A stretch of DNA of 64,000 bases from Xylona heveae TC161 (GCF_001619985.1 NW_017264194.1:1607511-1671510); one strand, 5' to 3'; positions 47,739 through 59,720 are shown, counted from the first letter of the stretch. Notes: generated from the letters alone by a model not told the origin. Numbers and translations: made by a program.

Positions 47739-49145
47739 TTAATAAGGATCCCACTCCAGTCGTCGCTCTAATGCAAAAGATTCAAAAGGCAGGCCACGCC
47801 AAACCTTTTGGCCGGCTTCCTCCTTGAAAAACTCCGGCTGGAAACTGACATGGGACCAGCCGTGGATGAGGCGGCGCCAGTAACACGTTTCCGCGGCGGG
47901 CGTGAGGTAGCGGTATCTGAAGGTGTTGACACTGTTCGTGGCAATACGCTCTGCCTCTTCATCGTGTGCCTGGAGCCACTCAATCTGTTCACTGAGGCGC
48001 TCGTAGTCGCGATCGACCTGGACGTAATTCTGGTCGGGGCCCTTGGCGCGCATCAGGGGATGATGGTGCTGGATCCAGTCCATTTCATGGGCAACGATGA
48101 CGCTCTTGCAGCTCTGCAGGTACTTGAGACGTCCGGAATACGAGTTTCCTTCTGTGTGCGCGAGGTACTTGTACTGGCAATGCTCCGGCATGGACTTGAG
48201 ATCGTTGCTCACGCTGTCCTTGTCCTTCCAGTTCAGTGCCTTGACGTCGGCCCATGGCTTGTCGCGAGCAGCTTCAATCAGTTTCTCGCGCAGCTTCAGC
48301 CCCATGGTCGCTCCGCGCCAGAGCAGCTTGTCGACTTTGTTGCCCCACGACCATTTGTTTTCGGTGAGCGCCGCTTTCATTTGCACTTCGCGCATCGTCC
48401 CCACTTTGGTTTCTGGCCATGACCAGTATCCGAAATCGGGCATCAGCCATATATGCGCGTCTGCTTCCTGCCGCGCGTACCCCCACAACGGGACGGGCTC
48501 GAAGATGCGATCGTCCGTGTTGAATGCGAATTCGATGTTGGGCAGAGGCTCCGGCGAGGAGACAATGGCACGGTGCAGGGCGTGCAGAGTCGCTAGTTCG
48601 CGAGAGTATATCTTGCCTTGGGTCGCAATCATATAGAGCTGTGTTCCCCCGCGGGAAATGGTTAGCCTTCTTTGTGTGACTGCTAAGATGGAGGCGTGGT
48701 GACAAGAGCCGTCCCAATTAAAACTTACCTCTTGGTCATAAATCATGGCGCGGACGTAGCCATTCTTTGGAGTAATTGCGTCAACGTCTGCCACTGAGAT
48801 GCTTCGATGCTGCCATTCCTTCACTGCTCTGTCGACCTCTGTGAACAATCCGGGGAAGGCCTGCTCGCATTGTGCAGAATCGAGTAGGAGATTGTTCCTG
48901 TCTCGCTCATAGTCCCATGTTCCATTGAATAAATCCTTTTTATTCTGGACGTCACTGTTGCCGCTCCATTGAGATGAGGAGGATAATGGTGTTGTAGATG
49001 CGCTGCTGCCGGATGCAGGATGGTACCAGACGAAGATGACAATGGTAAGGAATACGCAAGTAAGGAGAATTGTCGAACGGCGATTGCTCAATGTTGCTTT
49101 GAGTAGGTCATTGTACATGCGACGAACATTGCTCGAGACTGGCAT
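47739..49145 (-). CDS. GT90 (CAP10-like) glycosyltransferase, type II membrane protein
   Basis: Two exons, complement(47739-48638, 48729-49145); 438 residues. The first real ATG of the frame is at 49145. A single membrane anchor lies at residues 24-41 (TILLTCVFLTIVIFVWYH), followed by a Ser-rich stem: the type II Golgi topology. The C-terminal half has LLWRGATMGLKLREKLI, YKYLAHTEGNSYSGRLKYL, SCKSVIVAHEMDWIQHHHP and YWRRLIHGW, the hallmark blocks of the CAP10/GT90 family, whose known members transfer xylose or glucose. The 90-bp intron has GTAAGT, a GCTAAC branch and CAG, but is 3n and stop-free, so retention would add 30 residues; splicing gives the smoother YDQE-LYMIATQGKIYSREL join. Acceptor glycan unknown; cell-wall or glycoprotein decoration is likely. 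Confidence 0.9.
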   Translation of the reverse strand: MPVSSNVRRMYNDLLKATLSNRRSTILLTCVFLTIVIFVWYHPASGSSASTTPLSSSSQWSGNSDVQNKKDLFNGTWDYERDRNNLLLDSAQCEQAFPGLFTEVDRAVKEWQHRSISVADVDAITPKNGYVRAMIYDQEVSFNWDGSCHHASILAVTQRRLTISRGGTQLYMIATQGKIYSRELATLHALHRAIVSSPEPLPNIEFAFNTDDRIFEPVPLWGYARQEADAHIWLMPDFGYWSWPETKVGTMREVQMKAALTENKWSWGNKVDKLLWRGATMGLKLREKLIEAARDKPWADVKALNWKDKDSVSNDLKSMPEHCQYKYLAHTEGNSYSGRLKYLQSCKSVIVAHEMDWIQHHHPLMRAKGPDQNYVQVDRDYERLSEQIEWLQAHDEEAERIATNSVNTFRYRYLTPAAETCYWRRLIHGWSHVSFQPEFFKEEAGQKVWRGLPFESFALERRLEWDPY

Positions 49146-49913
49146 TATCACGAGAGAAGGAAATTACCCAGGGTACCCCGACTCGACATGAGATGCGGGT
49201 GTATGATTATTGTTGACACTTGAAGATTCCAGGTGCCAGGGTGCTCTTCTCTCGCCCGCAAACGCAAGGCGGTAATGCTATCCGCACCCGGCGCTTACGA
49301 GTCGCACATTGTACCACCGACGATCAGTTGGCTTAGGTAAGCAAGGTTTATGCGGAGAAATTACTTGGGCGTACGAGGAACTACAGTCAAATGGGACAAT
49401 TGCAGTGTAAAAATGATTCAATGTAGGGAGACGATTCTGAAAAGCTTCTATATTATGATAAAAATGAGACAATACATCGGTTGCTGCGTATCCCAGCATC
49501 TAATGAATAAACGAATCCATTGAGCCACCCTTGCTCAGTTTAAGCTTGCCCTAGGCGACTTCACAACAGCGTCTGCTTACAGGTGAGACGTATCCATGCA
49601 GTCAACCAGGAGAACCAGTGCTGGATCAAATCACGACCATGGAGCTGCATTTGTAGAGATGAGGTCTATGTATACAAGAAAATGCAAAGTCGTGGCGCAC
49701 AAGCGTGCATACATATTTGTACTCAATATCTTTTGTTCATCCAAGGGTTTCTATGGTATATTGCGCTGTGGTGTTGTGACAAGGATTCTAGGTAGTGCTC
49801 AGTTGTCAAGGCGGGGACTTTACCTTTAAAAAGATAACAAATCAAGCAAAAAGAAAAATAAAATAAAAAAATCAGGAGCCGGACCAAGACAACAAAACCA
49901 AAAGATTTAGGGG

Positions 49914-49977
<64 letters not shown>
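49914..49977. repeat. Uninterrupted run of 64 A
   Basis: Counted directly. It follows an A-rich stretch starting near 49830. Confidence 0.95.
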
Positions 49978-49979
<2 letters not shown>

Positions 49980-52966
49980 AACATGCAACAGCGGGGATTC
50001 GCTGGTCGTCACCGACCCAACTACTAGTCCGCCGATCTGAGGCTTATGTATGGCAGAGCGGACGGGATGCCCAGTTCTCCTCAGTCTATGGTCGCATGTA
50101 CCAGAACAACATAGAAATAAGGTTATTATACCAAGTCCTATTCACCCTTCACTTCTACCAAGAATGTCAAATGCAAAAGAACAAAAGAGCAAAATGAGGG
50201 AGAAAGAAAAGAAGAAGATTAACCACAGAGCGTACGGCTTTGGTCACCTGCTCAGCTTTCGCCCCTAGGGATGATGCAATCCGGCGGCTGATCAGTAAGC
50301 CAATGAAAACGGCCCAGGGATACTACGTAAAGCCACAATTAATCAGAAGACAATCTGACTCTCCCAAAGGGATGGTGCAAACAGAAGTTGGATAGGGTCA
50401 GCCAATACGGGATTTTGAGAAGCTGCAACGGTCGCTAGCAGAGAGAGGCGTGGGGTGAGTGCGACAAAGAGTCAGAGGAGTACCCCGGCATTATGATTCA
50501 GATGGGCAAAAGCATATCCGGCATTTTGGAAAGGGGTGGTTGAAGAAAGCGGAATATCGATACACAGTATATATACATCGAATATGCATACCTGTGCGTC
50601 AATTGTGGAGGAGAAGCGTGGGATGTCAACGCCGGTAATGGATGCACAGGTGACAGGTGCCTCGTGACCTCCTCCCGGTGGACAAGTGTCTGAGCAAAAG
50701 CTGTTTCAAAATGCTGTGGCCCGGCATAAGCTGTTGACACCATTTCCGTAACCTCATGATGATTCTTGTCCGATGTGGTCTGGAAAATGGGCTGCTGGTG
50801 ATCCTGCAGGCCCCGGTCTCTCGTCAGCACGATGACTGTATTCCGATTGTCTTCTGTAGGTACAGGTAGTTCTTTGTTATATTTTTGATAAAAATTCAAC
50901 ATCTAAGATTAGTATTTTGTCGCATGGGAAAGTAACTTAAATTTCCAAAGTAGACCTAGGTACGTTGCATTGGTTGATTTGACCGGGGCTGCCAAGGGAC
51001 AATAATGATACATGAGATAAGAACACGTCTAGGATGCTGGGCGTCCTTTCATGTTGGAACGAGGAAGCGATGCTGCATTTGCCCTTGTCAGATGAAGTCA
51101 GCAGCACTATATTGTACCGAATGTAATTTTCATCGCGTGGTCTGTCAAGGATGAAAGCTGCAGCAAGTAGGGATGGGCTATCTGATCGGGCCCTCTTTCT
51201 CATTTGCTATCCGATGCCAAAAGCCATGTGTAGAGAGATGCTCCTCTGTGTGGAGACGGTACAGCGATACAGTACTGTATCGTGAAGCTCGATACGAGAC
51301 GTAACGATGGGACGTCCGAGATCCATCGGTCCCCAAAATCTCCATCGACGTCGGATACCGGGAAGGGCCCTTGTAGGTTCCTTGTATATACTGATACTAC
51401 TCTATTGATACTTTAACAAAATTATCATCCACACAAGAATCCACATTTACCACAAAAAGCAGTCAGCTTTGTGAGAGATGGCTGATACGAATCCACGAGG
51501 CAAATATACTAAGGTACATATTGCCTTGAAGTCATAAGCGAGGACACAGAATTAGGCAATGGCATGTTATAATAGCATCAGGGATATTTGGCCGTGTTGT
51601 GAAAATACGGTTACAGACCGGATGGACGGATATAAAATCAATAGTACGTACTCAATAGTAAGGACTAGGGAAAAAATGGGAGAGAGAGGGAGGGGTGGTT
51701 GCGGGTTCCGACATACCGCCGGACATTATTAGTCTCGTCAATCTGTCAGTGACAGGTGCAAGACTGGGGGATTCAATCTGGGCGGACCACTCAGAGTGGA
51801 GAACTCTGGAGAGGATTTCACGTTGGAGTCAGGCATCATACCAGGATACCAGACTACAGTACAAGCCCCATATTTATGCCGGGGTGCCCCTTTCCCAACG
51901 TAAACTATCGGGCCGGTCGGAGAAATGGCTTGGACGAGCTTGGCTCACCAAGTACAGAGCTGCAGCGAACCGGCAAACAGGCTGCATACCAAGCATTTGG
52001 TATTGATGACGATCATCAGGAGCCCTTGCAGCATTAAACAAGATATTTCAAAATAAAAGAGTTAGCAGGAGATAACTTGGTATCCGAATGTCGAAAAATG
52101 ATGGAACTAAAGAGAGATCCGTCTCTTCCTCCCAGCGCCTCGGCCACAAAAAAAAACCTCTCAGGGTAATGGATGATGCACAAAGTTGTGCCCATGGCAC
52201 GGAAGAAATATCCGGAGAGACTTCCCCATTATTATTTAGCAAATATTCAGGAACGGGAAAAGCGTCTCGGGCTGGGGCACGAGGGGAAGAAGCAGGAGGG
52301 GGGAGGAGTACTCCGTAGTGGAGAGAGTGACAGCAAACCCATCTCTTGGGACCAAAAAAGGAAATTCACGACTGGGGGCTAATCGGCCCTTAAGGTACCT
52401 CCCCTGCAGTCCTTGTACCAAGCAGAATAACGTAAGGTAATTTTTCTGCGCCTACCGTCTCGGCTGCAAAAATCGCCTCATTGTCCAGATTTGACGTGTA
52501 GCACTACGCAGCTTATTGAACGATACAGCCAAACCACCGGAACCAAAAGTACTGGTTACTCGATTTAGTCAGAACTTTTCACGATTTTACCTGTAATTTG
52601 TACTACTCATCTCCACGGAAATTCGTACTTTGATGTCTTCTATCAATCTCGTCAACTGGCATTAGAAGCCCCCCAGATAGGCCGGGTGCCGATTTACTCC
52701 GACCGGAAAAAAAAAGAACAAAATTGCATAGCACAAAAGAGCCGAACCTCCGACTTGGGCCATTTGTCACCATCCCCATCCAGACCGAAGTCTAGAGACC
52801 TCTCTCTTTCATAATATTTCGCCCAGTGGGTCAAAGACACCACAAAAAAATCAGGACATCTCCACTCGTCCGACCATGTTAATGCAGTGCCATGACATAC
52901 TAGGCGCGCACGAAAGATTCGCCGCCACCGACTGCTCCAGCTCATTTGATGGTTTTACTACGGAAG

Positions 52967-52982
52967 TACTCCGTACTCCGTA
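52967..52982. repeat. Two overlapping TACTCCGTA motifs
   Basis: TACTCCGTA at 52967-52975 overlaps a second copy at 52974-52982 by two bases. The nonamer recurs, in either orientation, in several other intergenic places in this window. Confidence 0.9.
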
Positions 52983-55439
52983 TTGTACTCAACATTGAGC
53001 CGTCGTCGGTTTGACACTGCGGCGGTTTCCTTACGCAGTATTCCCAGTAGCTTTGGACATTGAGGTTCCCCCCCGCCATTGATGCCCTACTCAGCGCCCA
53101 GACGCAGTCTGCCTCTATTGTCTAGTGATACCGGACATTGCACAGTACAGACCATTTCACCGTCAATTTGAAACGACATGTTTGGGGGCTAGACTCTCTT
53201 TTTGATGCCTCTGGAATTTTTGATCGTTCAGGAGGCTTGTAAATCTCGCCGTGAATATTCGATCAACCTAGATCTTGTTTCTTCTAAGACATCGCAGCTT
53301 CTCCAGCAAGGGTGGAGAGTGACCCCATGTTACTGTTGTACCCCAGATTCCTCACACATAGGCGAGGTTGAATGCATCTGAAACTGCTGATACCTCAAAC
53401 TCACATGATTGATGCTCACCCTCAGTTTCCTATACGAGATACCGGCATAGACTTTCCTGGCTTGGACTTCGTCTGACACATTCGTCATCTCACCTTTCTG
53501 CATAGCTGACACCCATATCAGACGCAGTCTTGTATCAAATCAAATATTAGGCTACAAGTCTGTATGCGTATCCGTATGTGTGAAATGAGCATTTGAAAAT
53601 ACCAAAGTTAAGCGTCTGGACCCTGACCTGTGCTACGACGCCAATACACTTGGGAGATCTTGTCCTTAGCTGGGAGACTCTACGACGACGAAAAAGAAAG
53701 GTCTAGATATCTATTCTCCGGAAGTGCTACGAGTCGTTCGTCCATGACACTTCTCCAGTTGCGCCTTCGGCCAGGTGAAGGCGGAGAGTGGATCCTTTTC
53801 ATCATCACGACGGTCGGCGTGAGCGATGAATCCCCAGCATCTGGATCTTCATTGTGGAGAGCGCATCTTTGACCACTCAGGTTACAGTACCTCGAAGCCC
53901 ACCAGATGGTGCCGCCGCCACAATCGAGGACTGGCCCACTACCAACTCCTTTTCACCAGCCTTATCGCAGACGCCTCAAGAGGTCAATATCTCTTCCTAC
54001 ATCTCTGGCATTGTAAATCACTGCGTAGGGAAGGTACAAATATTAGTACCGCATCGCACCGATAAGCAGAACAACATCGCCCAATGGGAAGGGTCGCCTA
54101 CTTGCTCAAAACCCAGATTCATGGCTGCCTACCGCCGTCGCCTATCGGCATCCATTTTTACAATTTAAGGGTGCTTGCAGCTCAATTGGAATTCTTCATC
54201 CTGTGTCGTCATCACTTCGTAGGTAGACCGGCATTGTATAGACGTGTAAGCTGGGTGTCTCGGCGAAAGAATTTTTTTTGGTCACTAGTAGTACGTTTAG
54301 TAGCACACGCAGCATTGATAATAATATCGGCAGATTCCATCATTCCCAAAATTTTCAATAGTAACTCAATCCACCCAGGCTTTTCCCCACTAGAGCCGGC
54401 ACTTCTCCGGACTGGATCCTCTCTGGACACATCTGGGCATGTGGATTCCCCAGTCCGGTTACTCCGTTCTACTGTTATCCTCTCCTCTGCTAGGTGTCGA
54501 CAGTTAAATCTGGGCGAGAGACATTACTACGGCCAGCACCATTGGCTCGGCATCACTGCGTCCCTGCGTCTTCGCCAAGATTTACAGTTTTGGGGGGGGG
54601 GGAGGCGCTCCATTCCGTCACAGGTTCAGTCAGGATGAGACGTCTCAGAGAGAGTTTAGGGATCTTCTAAGTACAGTTAAGGATCGCACCTTGCATCCTA
54701 ACCCAGTGCGCGTTTCTTGTTACAGTGTATGGAGTAATTGTTGTTTCGACAAGGAGACAGCTGTGTGCTCAGGGGGGAGGGGGATCAAAGACAAGAGACA
54801 ACGTGGATTAACTAACAGCGTGTAGTGGCTAGAAGTAATTGCAGTAGTACGTGCCAGTATGGAGTAACTCCGTAGTCGCTTTGGGGGGGGAAAAGGGAGG
54901 GAAGTGGCCGTGGGAATTACTCCAGTGGGCGAAGGGAGGTACCTTGTTCATTCCGACTGCGCCGAGTCCCGCGCCAGACGGAGAGACCGCCGCTCCGTAA
55001 TAGTGCGTCTAAGGCCTATCACGGTCAGACAGCCGGACACTCAGGCACCTTTCCTCATTTCTTTCTCTCTCCCCCTCGTCTCCCGTCGTGTCTGTCTCCA
55101 GGTACTCGCGGTACTTACGATGCCGTACCGGGGGTCGCTACGCTATGGACAGTTAGACTTTGGCGCTAAGTCTGGGCTGACCGCTATGCTCTTCCCATCT
55201 TTGCCTTCTCTTTGGTCTCTTCTCAACCCAGGCGAAACCTTTTTTGCTTTCACCATCGGGCCACTCCCTTAGCAAAGAGGAAAAAGCCCCCCCCACCAAT
55301 TTCCCCTACAGTCACTAATGTACCGCACCGTACCTATTGGAGTTTCCCCAGCACTACAGAAGAGAGAGAGGCCGCGCCCCATACCATTCTTTCTCTTTAC
55401 ACCACATGCAAGTCGCAACCACCCCTCCCCTCCTACTCC

Positions 55440-56103
55440 ACTTCCACACTCCACTCAACCCATTTCGGCTGTGCGCTGCTCCCATCTAGTCAGTTCCCGC
55501 AGATTGCGAAAGATTGCGAACGCCCTTTTTCCGGGCGATCTTCGTGGCTTGTCCATTTTGAACTGATCAAATCTTTTTTCTCTTCTCGCTCGCCCCCCCG
55601 TGTACTCATCCATCTTTTTCGCTAGTCGACCCCCTTTGGGCCGTGGTACCGCCACGAACCTCCGACCGCCCAAAAGGAACGTTCCCCACGTTTTCCCCTT
55701 CAGCTACTACCCGTCACCTCCCACCACCACACCATCTCATTTGACTACAGAAACTGTATCTTTTTTTCTCGGCACGCATCTCCCCTCGCCCTTTCACCCT
55801 ACTACGTACTGCCCCGTACTACTGCTCCTTCGCCTTCCCGCTGCCAACTCTCTTTCGTGCGAGACACCGCGCGATATAAGTTTTCCCACAACCCACCTGC
55901 CTCTCCCCCTTTCTCTTTTTCGATCTTCTCCCTCCCCCACCAAGCCAAACCTTGACATCCCCCTCAAAAAGTCCACAACTCCACAATTTATTTCTCTTCT
56001 CCATAATCTTCTTCACCACCACCACCACTCATCCATCACCGTCACCCGGTCAATTGAAATATATTGCCCGCTGCTCTCCTTGAACGCTGCGAGCGGCAGT
56101 CAC
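55440..56103 (+). promoter_or_regulatory. Pyrimidine-rich upstream/leader region of creA
   Basis: The 660 bp before the creA ATG are dominated by C and T on the coding strand, as in long leaders of highly regulated fungal genes. Hexamers matching the CreA site (SYGGRG, read as CCCCAC on this strand) occur at 55684-55689 and 55935-55940; further copies lie slightly upstream at 55291-55296 and 55346-55351 (CCCCAG). Such hexamers are common by chance, so autoregulation is only suggested. The frame of creA stays open upstream to about 55600 but holds no ATG before 56104. Confidence 0.45.
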
Positions 56104-57402
56104 ATGCAACGATCCACGTCCGCAGTAGATTTCTCAAATCTGCTGAACCCCCAGCCTTCCTTCGAGCCGCGACCCCAGACGTCGTCTTCTCCTTCCTCGC
56201 CCACCTATCGGGGCGATCATCAGATGGCTTCTGCCGCCGTCGGTATCTTACCTCCCCTTGTCGGTGGTGCTGTTCAGCCCCAGCCGACGGAGGACCACCG
56301 ACAGGACCTGCCTCGTCCTTACAAGTGTCCTCTCTGCGACAAGGCCTTTCACCGCCTCGAGCATCAGACAAGACACATCCGAACTCATACTGGCGAGAAG
56401 CCTCACGCCTGCCAGTTCCCCGGATGCACAAAACGATTCTCTCGCTCAGACGAGCTTACTCGGCATTCGAGGATACACAATAACCCCAACTCACGGAGAA
56501 GTAACAAGTCTCAGCATGTAGCAGCCGCAGCGGCTGCTGCTGCTACCGGCGGTCTTCATGATGCGGCTGCCATGTCATCCATGATGCCTCCTCCGCCCAA
56601 GAGCATTTCTCGGAGCGCTCCTCAGTCGAGAGTGGAGTCTCCCAACGTTTCTCCTCCTCACTCCTACGCCACCTTTGCTGCTCCGCCGCCTTCGGGATTC
56701 AACCTCTACTCGAGAAGTAATGGCAGCAGTCCCAGCGGTCTCCACCACAACCCGCTTGACATTAACCTCCTTGCCACTGCTGCCTCTCAAGTGGAGCGAG
56801 AGACACAGCCCATGTCGCAGTACTCGCAAAGACATGCCCACTTCCCTTACAGCTACTCGACGAGTCGGCTGCCGTCGTTGGCTTCGTATGCTTACTCGCA
56901 GTCCATGTCTCGCTCGCACTCGCACGATGACGATGACCCATATGCGCACATTCGCACGAAAAAGTCGCGCCCGAATTCTCCCATTTCGACGGCTCCCTCA
57001 TCTCCGACTTTCTCGCACGACTCGTGCTCGCCGACTCCCGACCACACTCCTCTGGCAACTCCTGCGCACTCGCCTCGCTTGAGACCTCACACGCTCTCCG
57101 AGATGCACTTGCCTGGCATTCGTCATTTATCGCTCCACCACACACCGGCTCTTGCTCCCATGGAGCCCGCAGCTGATGGCATGCCTGCATTCAGTTCGCC
57201 GCTTGGTCCCCTTCCTCGCGCTTCGGGCCTGAGAATCAGCGAAATCATGTCGAAACCCGATGGTGCCCAGCGCAAACTGCCAGTCCCGCAGGTGCCCAAG
57301 GTGGCTGTTCAGGACATGCTGAACACTAATAGCGGGTTTACCTCTGGCACGTCTTCGACGACGGGCTCAGTGGCTGGTGGTGACTTGGCGGAGCGATTTT
57401 AA
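56104..57402 (+). CDS. creA: Carbon catabolite repressor CreA (C2H2 zinc finger)
   Basis: Single exon, 432 residues (415 in A. nidulans as I recall). The start [16 protein letters not shown] matches the conserved N-terminus of CreA/CRE1 and is the first ATG of the frame. Two C2H2 fingers lie at residues 73-95 ([19 protein letters not shown]) and 101-125 ([21 protein letters not shown]), with TGEKP linker; they recognise SYGGRG. An Ala run follows (140-147), then Ser/Pro-rich disorder, an acidic HDDDDPY patch, the [14 protein letters not shown] block and a C-terminal ISEIM...QDMLN segment, which are conserved CreA regions. The protein represses alternative carbon use genes when glucose is present. 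Absence of introns agrees with other creA genes. The 3' end runs directly into an A-rich sequence after TAA. Confidence 0.97.
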   Translation: MQRSTSAVDFSNLLNPQPSFEPRPQTSSSPSSPTYRGDHQMASAAVGILPPLVGGAVQPQPTEDHRQDLPRPYKCPLCDKAFHRLEHQTRHIRTHTGEKPHACQFPGCTKRFSRSDELTRHSRIHNNPNSRRSNKSQHVAAAAAAAATGGLHDAAAMSSMMPPPPKSISRSAPQSRVESPNVSPPHSYATFAAPPPSGFNLYSRSNGSSPSGLHHNPLDINLLATAASQVERETQPMSQYSQRHAHFPYSYSTSRLPSLASYAYSQSMSRSHSHDDDDPYAHIRTKKSRPNSPISTAPSSPTFSHDSCSPTPDHTPLATPAHSPRLRPHTLSEMHLPGIRHLSLHHTPALAPMEPAADGMPAFSSPLGPLPRASGLRISEIMSKPDGAQRKLPVPQVPKVAVQDMLNTNSGFTSGTSSTTGSVAGGDLAERF

Positions 57403-59014
57403 AAAAAAAACGGGAAACCCAAGCGGTGCATTTTTAATTCTTCTCTTTGCACATCCCATTCCACTCTTCTTCTCTACATCGGGCGACTTCGCCATTTAGA
57501 ATCCAACATTTCTGGTCCTTGAGAGGTTCAGGCTTCAAAAGTCTCGTGCCAAAATCATCCGGAGTTATCTGGCGTATGATGGCCTTGAACAGGAGCCTCT
57601 TGGAGGCCTATTCCTCAGCATTGACGAGTTCATTTTACATAATTGTTTTAAGGTTTTGCTGTTATTCAACATTGTGCTTTTTCTTATCCTGAAATCATGG
57701 GCGGCGCATTAGACGGGGGCTATGAATGAGGAAACGGAGGGCCATCTCCTTGTCATGAATTTTTAGTTGATTTGGTTCTTTAGCGATATCACATTAGACC
57801 ATTGTCAAAGTTTTCTTCTTTTATCTTTCCTAATTCGCATGGTCATATTCTGTCCATCCCATATATCATCTCTGCAATTCTCGATTTCTTCTCTGCATAA
57901 ACCCTCTCAGCTCATAGATTTAAACGGCAGAGTTCAGTTTACACATACAATTATAAAATACGAGACTCTCCTGCTCTACGCAGCCCGACTTAATCAACTA
58001 ATCCAACCTAATTTAAAAGCTTCTTAAATTTTTACTTTTTGACTTTGTACTCTTTTGGTTTATGATTTGCAACGGTGCGTCGTCATCGTTCTCATCATCG
58101 TTGTGAGCGCTCGTTGTTGTTGGTATTGTTATCTACAGTACAAAGTACCCCGATTTGTATGCCTGGGGTACAAACTGGTTGGTTGCTCCTTCGGCACCGA
58201 CGGCGGCACTGCCAAATTGATCGATCAACCCACATTCCGTAAGTGATCAGCATCCCGCACTCCCGCAATCCCGCATATCCTGCATTTTCTTACACGCACG
58301 CACACACACCACACCTCTTCGGTTGCCGGCAAGTTTTTCTGTGGGCAGGTGGGGAGAAAGGGTGACAGGGTCAGGGAAGGGAGACGAGAGACGAGAGACG
58401 AGTAGAAGAGGGTATGTGGGGTTATGGTGAAATGTGTATACCCTGACACTGGCTGCCAGATGACGACCTAGGTCCAATTGCGGATTCGCTGTGTTGGAAA
58501 GGCTGCATACAATCCTATGAATGACGCTGCTAAGATTCTCTTCCCCTGTCACTCACTTGTAGCAACAGCACGTTGGTGCAAGGTCTCGAATCTGTTTCGA
58601 GCGATTTCGGTATCTCTTGGCTAATGAGCCAGTGGCTGTCCTTTTCTTTCGCTCGTCCGGTCCCGCGTTGATCCCCTCCGACACGCATCCTGAAAAAGTA
58701 AAGCGACCCACGAGAGAGAAAACATGCCCAGTCTCTAAGGATGGATGAATACATGCGGCCAAACTGAGGCCAAGCTCAAACGGTCATCCGAGCCATGGCT
58801 TTGTCTCTTGTTCCTCGATTCCTTCTGCCCGAATTTAGTTGGCCGGATCGCCTGAGGCCTCTCGTCACCGTCCAAATTTCGCAAGTTCCTCAACAAGCTG
58901 GCTAGTGGTCCATCGGTTTTTGGGGCTTCATTCACTGGCGTTTGAGAAGTTTCTCGCTTCATTTATGTGAATGGACAGGGGTCCCTTATGACAATTAGAT
59001 TGCCCCGCTTCCGT
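57403..59014. other. Intergenic stretch downstream of creA
   Basis: The first 700 bp are T-rich and probably include the creA 3' UTR. A GAGACGA tandem lies near 58380-58402. No coding sequence recognised up to the phosphotransferase relic. Confidence 0.55.
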
Positions 59015-59720
59015 TTGGGACTGGTCTTGAAATGGTCAGACGGCACTTGACTTGAGGAAGTTGAGGCGATGCAAATTGGTCGAGCAGCTGGTTTGCCAGT
59101 CCTCCGAGTGATTTGCGGTGGAGAACACCCTGAATCCCCACACGCACCAATCTCGACTCTTATGACGCGTGTTGCAGGGAAAGAAATGGGTGTCGTTTAG
59201 GAGACCCTACACAACGACCGAAAGGAAAATATTTTCCAGGAATTGAAGACTTACTTGCATTCAATCCGAGAGTGGCCAAATTCAAAGGGTGGAGATCGCA
59301 TCTGCTCCATCCCTGGTACAGCGATCATGAGTGTTCCTGTTCCAATGGACAGAATTGGCCCCTGGGAGAATGAACATGGCTTCAACGGCTATCTGATCAG
59401 AGCTGCATATGCAGGCATCTTTCCCTCAGAGAATGCCTACCAAGAAGTGCGCACGCGGGCAGAGAGAATATACACAATATATGCCACACCAAGTGATTTT
59501 TACTCATGGCGATCTCAAGATTCACACTATCATTGTGCACAGAGGACATATCACCAAATTCCTGGACTGGGAATCTGCAGGTTGGTGTCCAGAGTACTGG
59601 GAATTTACCACTGCTACGAGATACTTGCCAGAGCATTACCAGTGGTTCAATTACGTATGACGACTTGGTGGCGAAAATTACATGGCGGAGCTAGACTGCG
59701 AAAGGCTCTCACATCACTGA
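59015..59720 (+). pseudogene. Decayed phosphotransferase-family (APH/choline-kinase fold) gene
   Basis: Plus-strand remnants in family order: LGLVLKWSDGT at 59015, then ISTLMTRVAGKEMG, NIFQELKTYLHSI, IFTHGDLKI and FLDWESAGWCPEYWEFTTA, ending near MAELDCERLSHH at about 59682-59717. These are the segments of the large fungal phosphotransferase-enzyme family. It is broken: an in-frame TGA at 59048-59050, a TAG at 59198-59200 and a frame change near 59480, and no N-terminal start or upstream exon is evident. The loop HGDLxxxxN has Thr where the family's Asn sits. Both stops are explained by C-to-T changes (CGA to TGA, CAG to TAG). A host paralogue is the likely source. Confidence 0.75.

Larger units (their letters stand above)
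49146..55439. other. 6.3 kb gene-poor stretch upstream of the creA leader
   Basis: No gene is recognised on either strand. It contains the A64 tract, several TACTCCGTA palindromes (52309-52317, overlapping pair 52967-52982) and a G11 run at 54592-54602. Open frames near 50498-50902 (minus) and 53854-54168 (plus) have protein-like composition but no family motif. Confidence 0.55.

Noticed and set aside
49146-49151. GT90 start two residues upstream
   Set aside because: That codon is GTG; the first ATG is at 49145.
50498-50902. Minus-strand frame of 134 codons
   Set aside because: It has an ATG and fair composition but no recognisable motif or neighbouring exons.
53854-54168. Plus-strand frame of about 104 codons upstream of creA
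   Set aside because: Protein-like in parts but without homology cues, and interrupted on both sides.
55600-56103. N-terminal extension of CreA by 168 residues in the same open frame
   Set aside because: The extension contains no ATG before 56104 and is C/T-rich leader-like sequence; the conserved CreA start lies at 56104.
36001-57402. Functional carbon-regulation cluster of transporter and creA
   Set aside because: Unrelated genes and about 19 kb lie between them; proximity alone is not evidence of co-regulation.
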